DNA of 64,000 nucleotides from the NCBI GenBank assembly GCA_945888995.1, contig CAMDBA010000006.1, positions 1 through 64,000 on the forward strand. The letters run 5' to 3'. Made by a program: the position numbers and the translations under genes. The notes below the pieces were generated by a model, which was not told the DNA's origin, did not search any database, and worked only from the letters and a program-made list of their open reading frames with translations. Origin of the DNA: a bacterium UBP8_UBA817. Its GTDB lineage: Bacteria > Margulisbacteria > Marinamargulisbacteria > CAMDBA01. Shown here in pieces: positions 33,055 through 40,796 of this stretch (position 1 is the first letter of the stretch; each line of letters starts with the position of its first letter).

Positions 33055-33336
33055 CTATATTTTGCGCGACCGACAAAGAACGATATCGCCGAGTTGTACG
33101 CCTTTTATAATTGTCCAAAGCATTACACAGGCAAGTCCGGCAGAAATCTTTGTTTTTTCGGGATTTTGTTTGAGAAAAAGTGGAATAAACTCTTTATTGA
33201 AATCGCGCCAGTTGTCGGACAGGTGGCTCGCAAGGTCGGTATCTTTAATAAATCCACCCGCTATAAAATTGCCTTTTTATGCCTCTTCGGCAAACGCGCT
33301 TTTCCGACCGAGCATGATGCGATAGTAGTTTTTCAT
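33055..33336 (-). pseudogene. N-terminal fragment of a restriction-endonuclease-like protein
   Basis: Minus-strand frame: MKNYYRIMLGRKSAFAEEA, stop TAA, then KGNFIAGGFIKD, LSDNWRDFNKEFIP and KTKISAGLACVMLWTIIKGV, then TAG. This is the conserved N-terminal domain of a family of restriction-endonuclease-like proteins (MxxYYRxMLGxKS...GNFIG...DWRxFNKxFIP...GLACGxLWT). The TAA falls where a Cys is usual, and the nuclease half is missing. About 94 codons remain, so it is a dead fragment in the island. Plus-strand frames here are shadows. Confidence 0.7.
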
Positions 33337-33353
33337 AAATTTATTTTAACATT

Positions 33354-34253
33354 TTATTCCATCGGACACGTTTTTTTGCCGAGGGCGGCGTAGAATCCGC
33401 ACCAGCTAAATATCGCTTCAAAAACGCAGAAGCCGGAGAAGAAAATGAGGATAGGGCTCCAGGAGGTGGTGATGGCCCATAGGAGCAATGCTACGCCGAT
33501 AGCGGCGCGCAGCAGGCGGTCGGGTTTGCCGATGTTTTTTGCACCACGACCCTCCTTCGCTAAAGCTCCGGCGGGCAAGGGAGAATTTTTGGCAAACTTT
33601 TTCAAAATTGTGCGGTAGAGAAAACCGACAATAAAAGCGAGAACATACATTATGACGATAAGCCCCCAGCCGAATGGTGAAGCGATAAAGCCGATTGGCG
33701 ATTTGTCGAAAAAGTCTTTCTTAAGCTCGGGGATAATCGTAAGGGCGCCCAAAGCTTCTTTGCCGTCAAATGCCTCTATCTCACCGATGGAGAGCGAGTA
33801 CTTGTTGTCGTTACTACTACTCCACACGCGGATCTCATAGGTGCCAGCTTCGGCACGGGCTTTGAATTGCGGCCCCCTCCAGTAGGTGTCGGCGCCAAAG
33901 GGCTCGTAAAACTTTTTCCATTTAAAATTTTTACTGTCGAGGAGGGCTATTTCTTTCTCGCCTGCCTCGCCGGCAGGCAGGTCTTTTAGCACCACCGCCG
34001 AGACATCCTTCTTCTGCCCGGCGATATCCGGCACGAGGACATTGACATATAGGTCAAACGCTTCACTTGCATTGATGACATAGACATCCGGCTCACCAGT
34101 GAGCTTGCCGTAGTATACCTTAGAAATTTCAGGGTTTGGCACCTGTGTCAGCCGGCTCTCCGTAATGCGGGGTTGGTGGGCTAGGGCAAGGCTCGGAGCC
34201 AGTATGAGCAGAGCGAGGAGAAGAGGAATTAACTTTAAAGTGTTTTTTATCAT
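33354..34253 (-). CDS. Secreted/membrane protein with C-terminal DUF2892 (YgaP-like) domain
   Basis: 299 residues: signal peptide (LKLIPLLLALLILAPSLALA), an extracytoplasmic domain (~25-180) ending in SYSLSIGEIEAF-like beta sequence, a transmembrane helix (~190-215), then the DUF2892 membrane hairpin (NIGKPDRLLRAAIGVALLLW; FEAIFSWCGFYAALGKKTCP). Two short inserts, LPAGEAGE and LPAGALAKEGRGA, are encoded by palindromic repeats typical of CPR (Patescibacteria) genomes. Function unknown. The gene ends the leftward cluster next to tRNA-Ser. Confidence 0.75.
   Translation of the reverse strand: MIKNTLKLIPLLLALLILAPSLALAHQPRITESRLTQVPNPEISKVYYGKLTGEPDVYVINASEAFDLYVNVLVPDIAGQKKDVSAVVLKDLPAGEAGEKEIALLDSKNFKWKKFYEPFGADTYWRGPQFKARAEAGTYEIRVWSSSNDNKYSLSIGEIEAFDGKEALGALTIIPELKKDFFDKSPIGFIASPFGWGLIVIMYVLAFIVGFLYRTILKKFAKNSPLPAGALAKEGRGAKNIGKPDRLLRAAIGVALLLWAITTSWSPILIFFSGFCVFEAIFSWCGFYAALGKKTCPME
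33550..33581. repeat. CPR-type in-gene repeat (GCTTTAGCGAAGGAGG type)
   Basis: On the minus strand the core GCTTTAGCGAAGGAGG is flanked by CTTGCCC and GG. It matches the short palindromic repeat scattered through many Patescibacteria genomes. It is inserted in frame between the transmembrane helix and DUF2892, coding for LPAGALAKEGRG. Confidence 0.6.
33961..33981. repeat. CPR-type in-gene palindrome (CCTGCC...GGCAGG)
   Basis: CCTGCCT-CG-CCGGCAGGCAGG is one base off the palindrome common as an intergenic and in-gene repeat in Patescibacteria. It adds LPAGEAG to the encoded protein without breaking the frame. Confidence 0.6.
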
Positions 34254-34257
34254 ATTT

Positions 34258-34351
34258 TTACTTAATTAAATCATCAACACCAACTTCGAGCAATTTGGCG
34301 ATCTTTTCGAGGGAATAGCCCTTTTCGGCTCTAAAATCCGATTTCGTTTTT
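34258..34351 (-). pseudogene. C-terminal fragment of an XRE-type HTH protein abutting tRNA-Ser
   Basis: Starting immediately after the tRNA CCA end, the minus-strand frame encodes KSDFRAEKGYSLEKIAKLLE, then VGVDDLIK and a stop. YSLEKIAKLLEVGVDDLIK is the last part of a Cro/CI-type helix-turn-helix domain. No start codon is present. The fragment has been joined to the tRNA end, a typical result of integration or deletion at a tRNA attachment site. Confidence 0.55.
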
Positions 34352-34439
34352 TGGCGGAGAGGGGGGGATTCGAACCCCCGGGACCTTGCGGCCCAACAGT
34401 TTTCGAGACTGCCCTGATCGACCACTCTAGCACCTCTCC
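34352..34439 (-). tRNA. tRNA-Ser (anticodon CGA)
   Basis: The minus strand folds into a class II tRNA: acceptor GGAGAGG/CCTCTCC, discriminator G, encoded CCA, a long variable arm (GGGCCGCAAGGTCCC region), T-arm GGGGGTTCGAATCCCCC and anticodon loop CTCGAAA, giving anticodon CGA, which reads UCG. Its 3' end faces the accessory island, so it is a plausible integration site. Confidence 0.95.
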
Positions 34440-34489
34440 TCGGCTATCATACCGAAGTATCGGCTGTGATTCCAGGTTGGGAGGCGGGG

Positions 34490-34960
34490 TTAGGGTTTAT
34501 TGAGGAGGGTGATCAAGTGGGCTTTGCCTGTACCGACGGGCAGATCGAAGCCTGCGAGGCCGCTGGTTTTGAATTCTATGAGGGGCTCGGTGAGGTTTAA
34601 TAGGGTGGCGGCGAATTCTTCCAGATAGGGATTATGGCCGACGAGGGCCACCGATGTGGAGGAATTAAAGTCATTTAGAAGATGTCGAATCGCTTCAAAA
34701 TCCGGGTCCGGCTTCAAGACATCCGACAGCAGAACCTTGTTATAACTAAAAGATTTCTTCCGGATGAGTTTTGCGGTTTGGAGGGCTCTGGAATAAGGGC
34801 TGGTAATAATGGTATCAAAATGAACGTCTAGACGCTTCCAAACACGCATCATACTAACTAATTCGCGCCGACCGTCTCTGGCTAAAGGTCGGATAGAATC
34901 CTCGGGATAGCGCTCGGATAAGGGCTCAGCTTTGGCATGCCGGATTAAATAAAGTTTCAT
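34490..34960 (-). CDS. sixA: Phosphohistidine phosphatase SixA
   Basis: 156 residues of the histidine-phosphatase superfamily: the N-terminal LIRHAKAEP with the catalytic RH, RDGRRELVSM, SPYSRALQTA, and the second catalytic His in VALVGHNPYLEE. SixA removes phosphate from histidine-containing phosphotransfer domains and PTS-related proteins. No phosphotransfer gene is adjacent. It lies between tRNA-Ser and a divergent methyltransferase gene. Confidence 0.9.
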   Translation of the reverse strand: MKLYLIRHAKAEPLSERYPEDSIRPLARDGRRELVSMMRVWKRLDVHFDTIITSPYSRALQTAKLIRKKSFSYNKVLLSDVLKPDPDFEAIRHLLNDFNSSTSVALVGHNPYLEEFAATLLNLTEPLIEFKTSGLAGFDLPVGTGKAHLITLLNKP

Positions 34961-35084
34961 AGAGTTAGTTTCCTTTACAGACTAAAGTATACCCCAAAAT
35001 CACCCCATCCGGCCTACGTTATATATTGAAAGCGGTACCAAAGAGTTGACAAAAACCCAAATTCTCACGACTATTATTGGTCCT

Positions 35085-35858
35085 ATGAAACAGAAAATTT
35101 GTGATTATACGGGTTTTGATTATAAGTCTGTCTATTGGGAACAGGCTGACCGGCGATATGAGGATCTTTGTGATCGTCACTCGCTGAGCGCATTATTGCG
35201 AAAAATCCCGACGCCTCCGGAGCATATCCTAGATGCGGGATGCGGGTTTGGCCGGTTATTTGATGTGTATTCCGGTTACGGCAAAACGTTTTTTTTGCTG
35301 GATTATGCACTCAATCTTCTCGAACAATTCAAAAAAGACCAGAACAATCATACGTTCGGCCTTAAAAAAGTCGCGTTATTAAACGGCAATTTTTATGAGA
35401 TTCCCATCGGGCCGTCTAAATTAGAGCTCGTGATCTCGGTTCGGACACTGCATCATATCGATGATCCGAATGCGTTTTTCAAAGAAGTGAACCGTATTCT
35501 TAAGCTTCATTCTTATTTTATTCTGGAAATTCCGAATAAACGTCATCTCTTACAGATCTGGCGATTTTTAACCCGAAAGACAAAAGAAAATCCATTTTCA
35601 AAAAAACCGCTCTATTTGAACGATACCTTTATTAATTATGATCCCGGCTACATTTTCGAATTATTAAAACGAAACGGATTAACGCCGATTCGACGTCTGA
35701 ACACTTCATTTTTTAGAATCGGGTTTTTAAAACGGTTTTTCTCTCCGGCAACATTGGCAAAATTGGACCGGTTATTTCAAATTTGCTTTTCTTTTCTCAA
35801 TCTTGCTCCCAGCATCTATGTTCTCTGTGAAAACAGAGGCATCGCTCAGTCTAACTAA
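35085..35858 (+). CDS. Class I SAM-dependent methyltransferase
   Basis: About 257 residues from ATG 35085 (MKQKICDYTG); a TTG at 35046 with AGAG before it is an alternative start. SAM-binding motif I is ILDAGCGFGRLF, followed by SVRTLHHIDDPNAFFKEVNRILKL, the methyltransferase_11 pattern. The C-terminal part (FFRIGFLKRFFSPATL) resembles membrane-associated tails in lipid or quinone methyltransferases, but no substrate can be assigned. It stands alone immediately before the origin. Confidence 0.82.
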   Translation: MKQKICDYTGFDYKSVYWEQADRRYEDLCDRHSLSALLRKIPTPPEHILDAGCGFGRLFDVYSGYGKTFFLLDYALNLLEQFKKDQNNHTFGLKKVALLNGNFYEIPIGPSKLELVISVRTLHHIDDPNAFFKEVNRILKLHSYFILEIPNKRHLLQIWRFLTRKTKENPFSKKPLYLNDTFINYDPGYIFELLKRNGLTPIRRLNTSFFRIGFLKRFFSPATLAKLDRLFQICFSFLNLAPSIYVLCENRGIAQSN

Positions 35859-35945
35859 CCGCCTTCCATCTTCTAATCAAAAAAAACCGTCTGTCGACTT
35901 GACATTTTACCTGTACATCTTTTATTTCAAATCTCAGTTCAAAAA

Positions 35946-36098
35946 TGTTAATAACTTGTGGATAATTTTGTGTATAAACTGAGGATAGCCCCGGTTTCAA
36001 GCCGTTTAAGCTCAATTTAAAGCTGTGTTTCGTATTCAAAATGAACTTATAGACGCTTCACACAGAATATCTTAGAATTGTGGATAACTTGTTAATAA
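35946..36098. other. oriC: Replication origin, left part: DnaA boxes upstream of dnaA
   Basis: The 310-base gap 35859-36168 holds five DnaA boxes on the minus strand. One is at 35946-35954 (TTATTAACA), then 35957-35965 (TTATCCACA, consensus), 35969-35977 (TTATACACA), 36079-36087 (TTATCCACA) and 36090-36098 (TTATTAACA). They come in groups spaced 11-12 bp apart, one helical turn. This also makes autoregulation of dnaA likely. Confidence 0.88.
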
Positions 36099-36168
36099 AC
36101 ATGGGGATTAAGTAAACCTGAAGGTTAATTTATCAAGATTTTATCGTCTCAATTGAAAGGGTTACCAT

Positions 36169-37506
36169 TTGTTAACTACCGTATGGGAAGAAATCGTTGA
36201 GTGCTTAAAAGAGCACCTCTCAACACCGGGTTACCAGACCTTTTTATCGTCTGCCACCCCTTTATCCTTTTCTGATGAAGTTTTAATTATCCAAGTTCCG
36301 AACTTGTTTTCAAAAGATTGGATCAAAGAAAAATGCGAGCCCGTTATCCGGGATTCTTTTCAACATACCGAACACCGCAATATTATTTTCAGCTATGTCA
36401 TTTTAGAATCCTTGCAATCCGAAGAGACGACTCAGTTAACCTTCTTTACTAAGACACCATCACAAGACACACCGCTGCCCCCGTCATTTAATCCGAAATA
36501 TACGTTTGATAATTTTATCGTCGGTCATAACAACCGGTTCGCCAATGCCGCCTCAGAAGCCGTCTCAAAGGCCCCTGCAAAGGCCTATAACCCTCTTTTT
36601 ATCTATGGATCGGTCGGACTAGGCAAAACTCATTTAATGCACGCCATCGGCTGGAAAATTATGGAGCAACATCCCAAGCTTAAAGTCAGCATCGTGTCCT
36701 CCGAAAAATTCACCAATGACCTGATCAATTCAATTAAAGATAAAAAAACGGATTCGTTTCGTGAAAAATATAGAAGCGTGGATGTCTTATTAGTAGATGA
36801 CATTCAATTTCTGGCCGGAAAAGAACAGACGCAGGAAGAATTTTTCCATACGTTTAATGACCTGCATGGCAACAACAAGCAAATTATTATCACATCCGAC
36901 CGCCCTCCTAAAGATATTCCAACTCTGGAAGACCGGCTTCGCACCCGATTCGAATGGGGATTGATCGCCGATATTCAGCCGCCGGAATTTGAGACCCGTA
37001 TTGCGATTCTGAGAAAAAAAATCGAGCTGAATCATTTTAATATTACGGACGAAATCCTGCATTTTATTGCCACGCAAATCCCCACCAACGTTCGTGAAAT
37101 GGAAGGCGCTCTGACTAAAATCGTGGCCTATGCGTCGCTTTTGAATACAACTGTCACGCTCTCTATTGCCAGCAACGTGATTAAAGATATGATCGGCATC
37201 AAGCAGGAAAAACCGATGACGATTAATTTTATCAAGCGTAATGTCTGTGATTATTTTAATATCAGCGATTCCGAGCTCTGCTCAAAATCTCGGACTAAAG
37301 AAGTGTCTTATCCCCGCCAAATCGCGATGTATTTGGCACGAGAGCTGACCAATATCTCTCTGCCTAAAATCGGTGAGAACTTTGGGAATCGAGATCACAC
37401 TACGGTTATGCATGCCTGCGATAAAATCAAGACGGCTCTCAATACGGATCCTGAAACCAAAAACATCATTAATATTTTGATTTCCAATATTAAAAATAGC
37501 GATTAG
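36169..37506 (+). CDS. dnaA: Chromosomal replication initiator DnaA
   Basis: 445 residues: domain I (~1-85), short linker, AAA+ domain with P-loop GSVGLGKT (147-154) and Walker B VLLVDDIQF, and the DNA-binding domain IV with NFGNRDHTTVMHACDKIK. It binds the DnaA boxes on both sides of its own gene and melts the origin. The start is TTG with AAAGG upstream. The unusually short linker (domain II) is within the known range. Confidence 0.98.
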   Translation: MLTTVWEEIVECLKEHLSTPGYQTFLSSATPLSFSDEVLIIQVPNLFSKDWIKEKCEPVIRDSFQHTEHRNIIFSYVILESLQSEETTQLTFFTKTPSQDTPLPPSFNPKYTFDNFIVGHNNRFANAASEAVSKAPAKAYNPLFIYGSVGLGKTHLMHAIGWKIMEQHPKLKVSIVSSEKFTNDLINSIKDKKTDSFREKYRSVDVLLVDDIQFLAGKEQTQEEFFHTFNDLHGNNKQIIITSDRPPKDIPTLEDRLRTRFEWGLIADIQPPEFETRIAILRKKIELNHFNITDEILHFIATQIPTNVREMEGALTKIVAYASLLNTTVTLSIASNVIKDMIGIKQEKPMTINFIKRNVCDYFNISDSELCSKSRTKEVSYPRQIAMYLARELTNISLPKIGENFGNRDHTTVMHACDKIKTALNTDPETKNIINILISNIKNSD

Positions 37507-37511
37507 ACTTT

Positions 37512-37539
37512 CCCCACAAAAAACGTGTTTTTTGTGGGG
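37512..37539 (+). terminator. Perfect 12-bp hairpin after dnaA
   Basis: CCCCACAAAAAA-CGTG-TTTTTTGTGGGG begins six bases after the dnaA stop. There is no separate T-tail, though the T-run in the right arm may serve. It separates dnaA from the downstream origin part. Confidence 0.65.
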
Positions 37540-37605
37540 ACCCCAAGATCGATTCAAATTTACTTTTATTGACTGATTTATGTTTCAAAATTAGGTTAAT
37601 TTAGG

Positions 37606-37800
37606 TGTTAATAAGGGTGTTGATAAGCTGTTAGGTGGGTGTTGATAAAGTCTAACAAGTTTGGGTTATGAAGAAAGTGTTATGTTTTTACACACAGATT
37701 ACTAACAGGTGTATTTTTAAATTCAGACTCAAATAGTCACTTATACACATGTACACAAGTCCTACTATTACTGCTATCTTTTATATTAAATAAAGAAATA
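37606..37800 (+). other. oriC: Replication origin, right part: DnaA boxes, DnaA-trio and AT-rich unwinding region
   Basis: The dnaA-dnaN gap contains boxes at 37606-37614 (TTATTAACA), 37618-37626 and 37640-37648 (both TTATCAACA) on the minus strand, and TTATACACA at 37741-37749 on the plus strand. Right after the last box and a short GTCC stretch comes CTACTATTACTGCTAT (37762-37777), which matches the DnaA-trio pattern known from Bacillus subtilis. AT-rich DNA (TTTTATATTAAATAAAG) suited to unwinding follows. The layout is a bipartite origin. Confidence 0.85.
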
Positions 37801-37840
37801 ATAGGAACTACTTATAAAGATAAAAGGAGAGACCCCACTT

Positions 37841-38974
37841 ATGAAATTTTCTTGCGATAGTCAGACACTTCAAAAGGGTATCGGTATAGTAGAGAAAGCC
37901 ATTTCCTCACGTACCACTGTCCCCGTTATGGAAAATATTTTCTTTGATATTAGGGACCATCAATTAAGATTAAGAGGCAATGATTTGGAAATCGGGATTG
38001 AAACCTCTATTCCGATTGAGTCTTTAGGTCAAAACGGTAGTTTTTTGATCAAAGGTAAAACCATTAGCAGCATTGTATCTAAAATTTACAACCAACCACT
38101 CAACATCAGCGTAAACGATTCAAATAAGGTCATTATTAAAACCGATCATGTTGATTTTGATATTCACGGAACATCGGTTGAAGAATATCCGGCTTTTCCG
38201 AATATTGAAGAGGGAACCCGGCTTTCTTTTAGCTCCGCTGATTTAAGAGGACTGATCAAAAATACGATTTTTTCAGTGTCATTTGATGAGACTAAGCAAT
38301 TTCTAAATGGTGTTTATATCAAAAATGAACAGGATTATATTTATTTTGTTTCAACAGACGGCTATCGTCTGTCGCTTCGCCGGATGCAAATCGCCAAACC
38401 TGACAAAGATTTTGCCGTTATCGTGCCTTATAAAGCGCTGAATGAATTGTACAAAATTTTGCAGCAAGTCGATGCTGAAACCAAAGTCGACGTCACGATT
38501 TCCGCCTCACAAATTTCGTTTTTAATGCCGAATTTTGTCTTGGTTGCGAGATTGGTTCAAGGTCAATTCCCGGATTACCGTCAGGTTATTCCGTCTTCTT
38601 CCGAAAATGTGTTAACGTTGTCCAGAAGAACCTTTATCGATGCGTCTGAACGGGCCTACATTATTGCGTCTTCATCGAATAATGTGGTCAGGTTGTCATT
38701 TTCCGATGCAGAACTTACCTTAAAAGCCAATTCGCCGACACTGGGCGATTTTAAAGAAACCGTTGAGATTACCCGGCAAAAAGGGTCGCTTCATGCCAAT
38801 ATCGCGTTTAATGTTCGGCTTATTTTAGAAGCGATTAAAAATATCGAAACGGATTTGATTCAGATTGAATTTAACGGCGAGCTGAGCCCGTGTATTATTC
38901 GTCCGCTTCAGGATGAGGATTATACGTATATTATTATGCCGATCCGAACCAGCGACTATCACCAGTCCACCTAG
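37841..38974 (+). CDS. dnaN: DNA polymerase III sliding clamp (beta subunit)
   Basis: 377 residues beginning MKFSCDSQTLQKGIG and ending in MPIRTSDYHQST, near the usual MP(I/V)R C-terminus that lines the partner-binding site. The three clamp domains are complete. GGAGAG lies upstream of the ATG. It follows dnaA across the origin and precedes recF, the ancestral order. Confidence 0.98.
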   Translation: MKFSCDSQTLQKGIGIVEKAISSRTTVPVMENIFFDIRDHQLRLRGNDLEIGIETSIPIESLGQNGSFLIKGKTISSIVSKIYNQPLNISVNDSNKVIIKTDHVDFDIHGTSVEEYPAFPNIEEGTRLSFSSADLRGLIKNTIFSVSFDETKQFLNGVYIKNEQDYIYFVSTDGYRLSLRRMQIAKPDKDFAVIVPYKALNELYKILQQVDAETKVDVTISASQISFLMPNFVLVARLVQGQFPDYRQVIPSSSENVLTLSRRTFIDASERAYIIASSSNNVVRLSFSDAELTLKANSPTLGDFKETVEITRQKGSLHANIAFNVRLILEAIKNIETDLIQIEFNGELSPCIIRPLQDEDYTYIIMPIRTSDYHQST

Positions 38975-38982
38975 AGGGCTAT

Positions 38983-39088
38983 TGAAAAATACCTATTTGC
39001 GGCGTTACCGATGCGCTAAAATCCTCAATGTAGCTCTGCTACACTTCCGGTTTTATGCTCTCGGTGCCTTGCATCTAGGCATTTTTCA
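38983..39088. repeat. 106-bp imperfect palindrome (REP/MITE-like)
   Basis: The arms TGAAAAATACCTA... and ...TAGGCATTTTTCA pair along nearly the whole length, with the inner arms AATGTAGC-TCT-GCTACACT. By eye about 70-75 percent of positions pair. Similar 100-bp palindromes starting TTGAAAAAT occur as dispersed repeats in several bacterial groups. It fills the dnaN-recF gap and may also terminate dnaN transcription. Confidence 0.65.
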
Positions 39089-39154
39089 TACGCACTAGCT
39101 CTAGTATCGGACTCTAGAGAGACTGCTTTTTTTTGCTTTTTTTGGGATAATTGT

Positions 39155-40261
39155 ATGCTATCAAAAATTTGGATTAAGCAGTTTAGGAATCTTGAAGAGA
39201 TTGTTCTGGAGGTTCCTGCCGAGACTAATTTTTTTATCTGCGGACAGAATAATCAGGGGAAGACTAATCTTTTAGAGGCGGTTTATTTTCTGGGAAATGG
39301 GAAGTCGCCTCGGCATAGTGATCACATCACATTAATTAATTATGATCAGACCGAAGCCTTTATCGGGGCGGATTATGAGAAATCCGACTCAAAGCGGCGC
39401 CTTTATCTCAAAATCACGGCGGATGGAAAAAAGTCCGGGGTGATTAATAACAAAGGAATTAAACATCTCTCGGCTCTAAGGCGTGAGCTCAATATCGAGT
39501 ATATCTCAGCGGATGTGATTCGGATTTTTCAGGAATATCCGGATTTTCGCAGGAAAGATATGGACCGGTTTTTGAGTGTATTTGATCCTGAGTATGAGTC
39601 GTTATTGCGAGATTATGAGCGGGTGATTAAGCAAAAAAATTTAGTCCTGAAATTGGGACAAGCAAAGCAGAACACTGAAATATGGAACGAAAAACTGGTG
39701 ATGCTGGCTGTTGAGATTGTTGATAAACGGGTGGCGTATCTGGAGGCGGTGGGGACTGTTTTAGCGCCGTTTGTAAAATCGATTACCGGAATTCCCGGCA
39801 AAATTGATCTGCTTTATTTGACCAAATCTTTGATTCTTCCTCAGATTGATCGGATTACTTACGAAACGATATTACGGGGTAAACTTTCAGATTCCATTGA
39901 AAAAGAATATCGTGTAGGTTACTCGCTATATGGGCCGCATCGGGATGATTTTGATATTGTGATTTCAGATAAGCCTCTTTTTAATTTTTATTCCAGAGGG
40001 ATTAACCGGATCGTGGCCATGCTTTTAAAATTAAGTCAGCTCATTATGGTGGATCGGGCGTATCAGAGCTTTCCGATTTTGCTGTTGGATGATACGTTTG
40101 CGGAAGTGGATAAGAGTAAAAAAACCGATTTGATGGCTTTACTGGAACGGGAATGCCGGTTTTTTTATACGTCTGTTTTGCCGGAAGATAAAGACTTATT
40201 CACGGGGCCTGTGCGTGATTACCAAATGGAGAATGGACGTTTAATCAATGGATCCCATTAA
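39155..40261 (+). CDS. recF: DNA replication and repair protein RecF
   Basis: 368 residues of the SMC-like ATPase family: Walker A GQNNQGKTNLLEAV, the signature region YSRGINRIVAMLLKLSQ (an unusual form of the family's SxGQxR motif), and Walker B PILLLDDTFAEVD. RecF loads RecA at gaps with RecO and RecR. Its end overlaps the DUF721 gene by 14 bp, so the two are coupled. Confidence 0.95.
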   Translation: MLSKIWIKQFRNLEEIVLEVPAETNFFICGQNNQGKTNLLEAVYFLGNGKSPRHSDHITLINYDQTEAFIGADYEKSDSKRRLYLKITADGKKSGVINNKGIKHLSALRRELNIEYISADVIRIFQEYPDFRRKDMDRFLSVFDPEYESLLRDYERVIKQKNLVLKLGQAKQNTEIWNEKLVMLAVEIVDKRVAYLEAVGTVLAPFVKSITGIPGKIDLLYLTKSLILPQIDRITYETILRGKLSDSIEKEYRVGYSLYGPHRDDFDIVISDKPLFNFYSRGINRIVAMLLKLSQLIMVDRAYQSFPILLLDDTFAEVDKSKKTDLMALLERECRFFYTSVLPEDKDLFTGPVRDYQMENGRLINGSH

Positions 40262-40775
40262 AAATATTTATAACTCGGGAACGGGAATGCCTAAGCTGCT
40301 GAAATCATGCAGTGAATCGGTTCTATTGCAGAAAAATTGGACGTATATTTTTGGCAAATTAGCAAAAGACGTGTCCCTGGGATATTTAAAAGACGGATGT
40401 TTGCATCTGGATGTCCGAAATTATATGTGGGTGTCCGAGTTGGATTATTATAAAGTCGACCTTCTGGTTAAAATTAACGAAGTTCTGAAGAAGAAAACAG
40501 CGGTTACTCAGCTACGGATTGCATATAAAAGTGCCAAAAAATCACCGGTTATAAATTTAAAGAAATATGTGAGGGATACCAGTCTTACTTTACCTGAAAA
40601 AATCGTCGCGGAGCTTAAGTTAAAGAAAAAAATGGGATATAAATTATGTGTTCAATGTGCTTTAATACTCTGTGAGAATGAATTGTGTTACCTATGCCGT
40701 GCTTCACAGGTGTCAAAAAGCCTTCGGACCGGGTATACTAACACCTCACAACTAAAACAAAATCAATCTAACTAG
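40248..40775 (+). CDS. DciA/DUF721 protein with a zinc-ribbon-like tail
   Basis: 175 residues. The N-terminal ~100 are the DUF721 domain (W..IFGKLAKDVSLGYLKDGCLHLDVRNYMWVSEL), found in DciA, the likely helicase loader of bacteria lacking DnaC or DnaI. The C-terminal region has CVQCALILCENELCYLC, paired cysteines that could hold zinc, seen in some DUF721 proteins. Its position directly after recF near the origin is typical. Loader function is inferred. Confidence 0.8.
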   Translation: MDPIKNIYNSGTGMPKLLKSCSESVLLQKNWTYIFGKLAKDVSLGYLKDGCLHLDVRNYMWVSELDYYKVDLLVKINEVLKKKTAVTQLRIAYKSAKKSPVINLKKYVRDTSLTLPEKIVAELKLKKKMGYKLCVQCALILCENELCYLCRASQVSKSLRTGYTNTSQLKQNQSN

Positions 40776-40796
40776 GTTTGTATAAAGGAGTTACAG

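Noticed and set aside
33043-33393. Plus-strand ORF of 116 codons
   Set aside because: Its sequence resembles nothing, while the opposite strand in the same place encodes a recognisable restriction-nuclease fragment.
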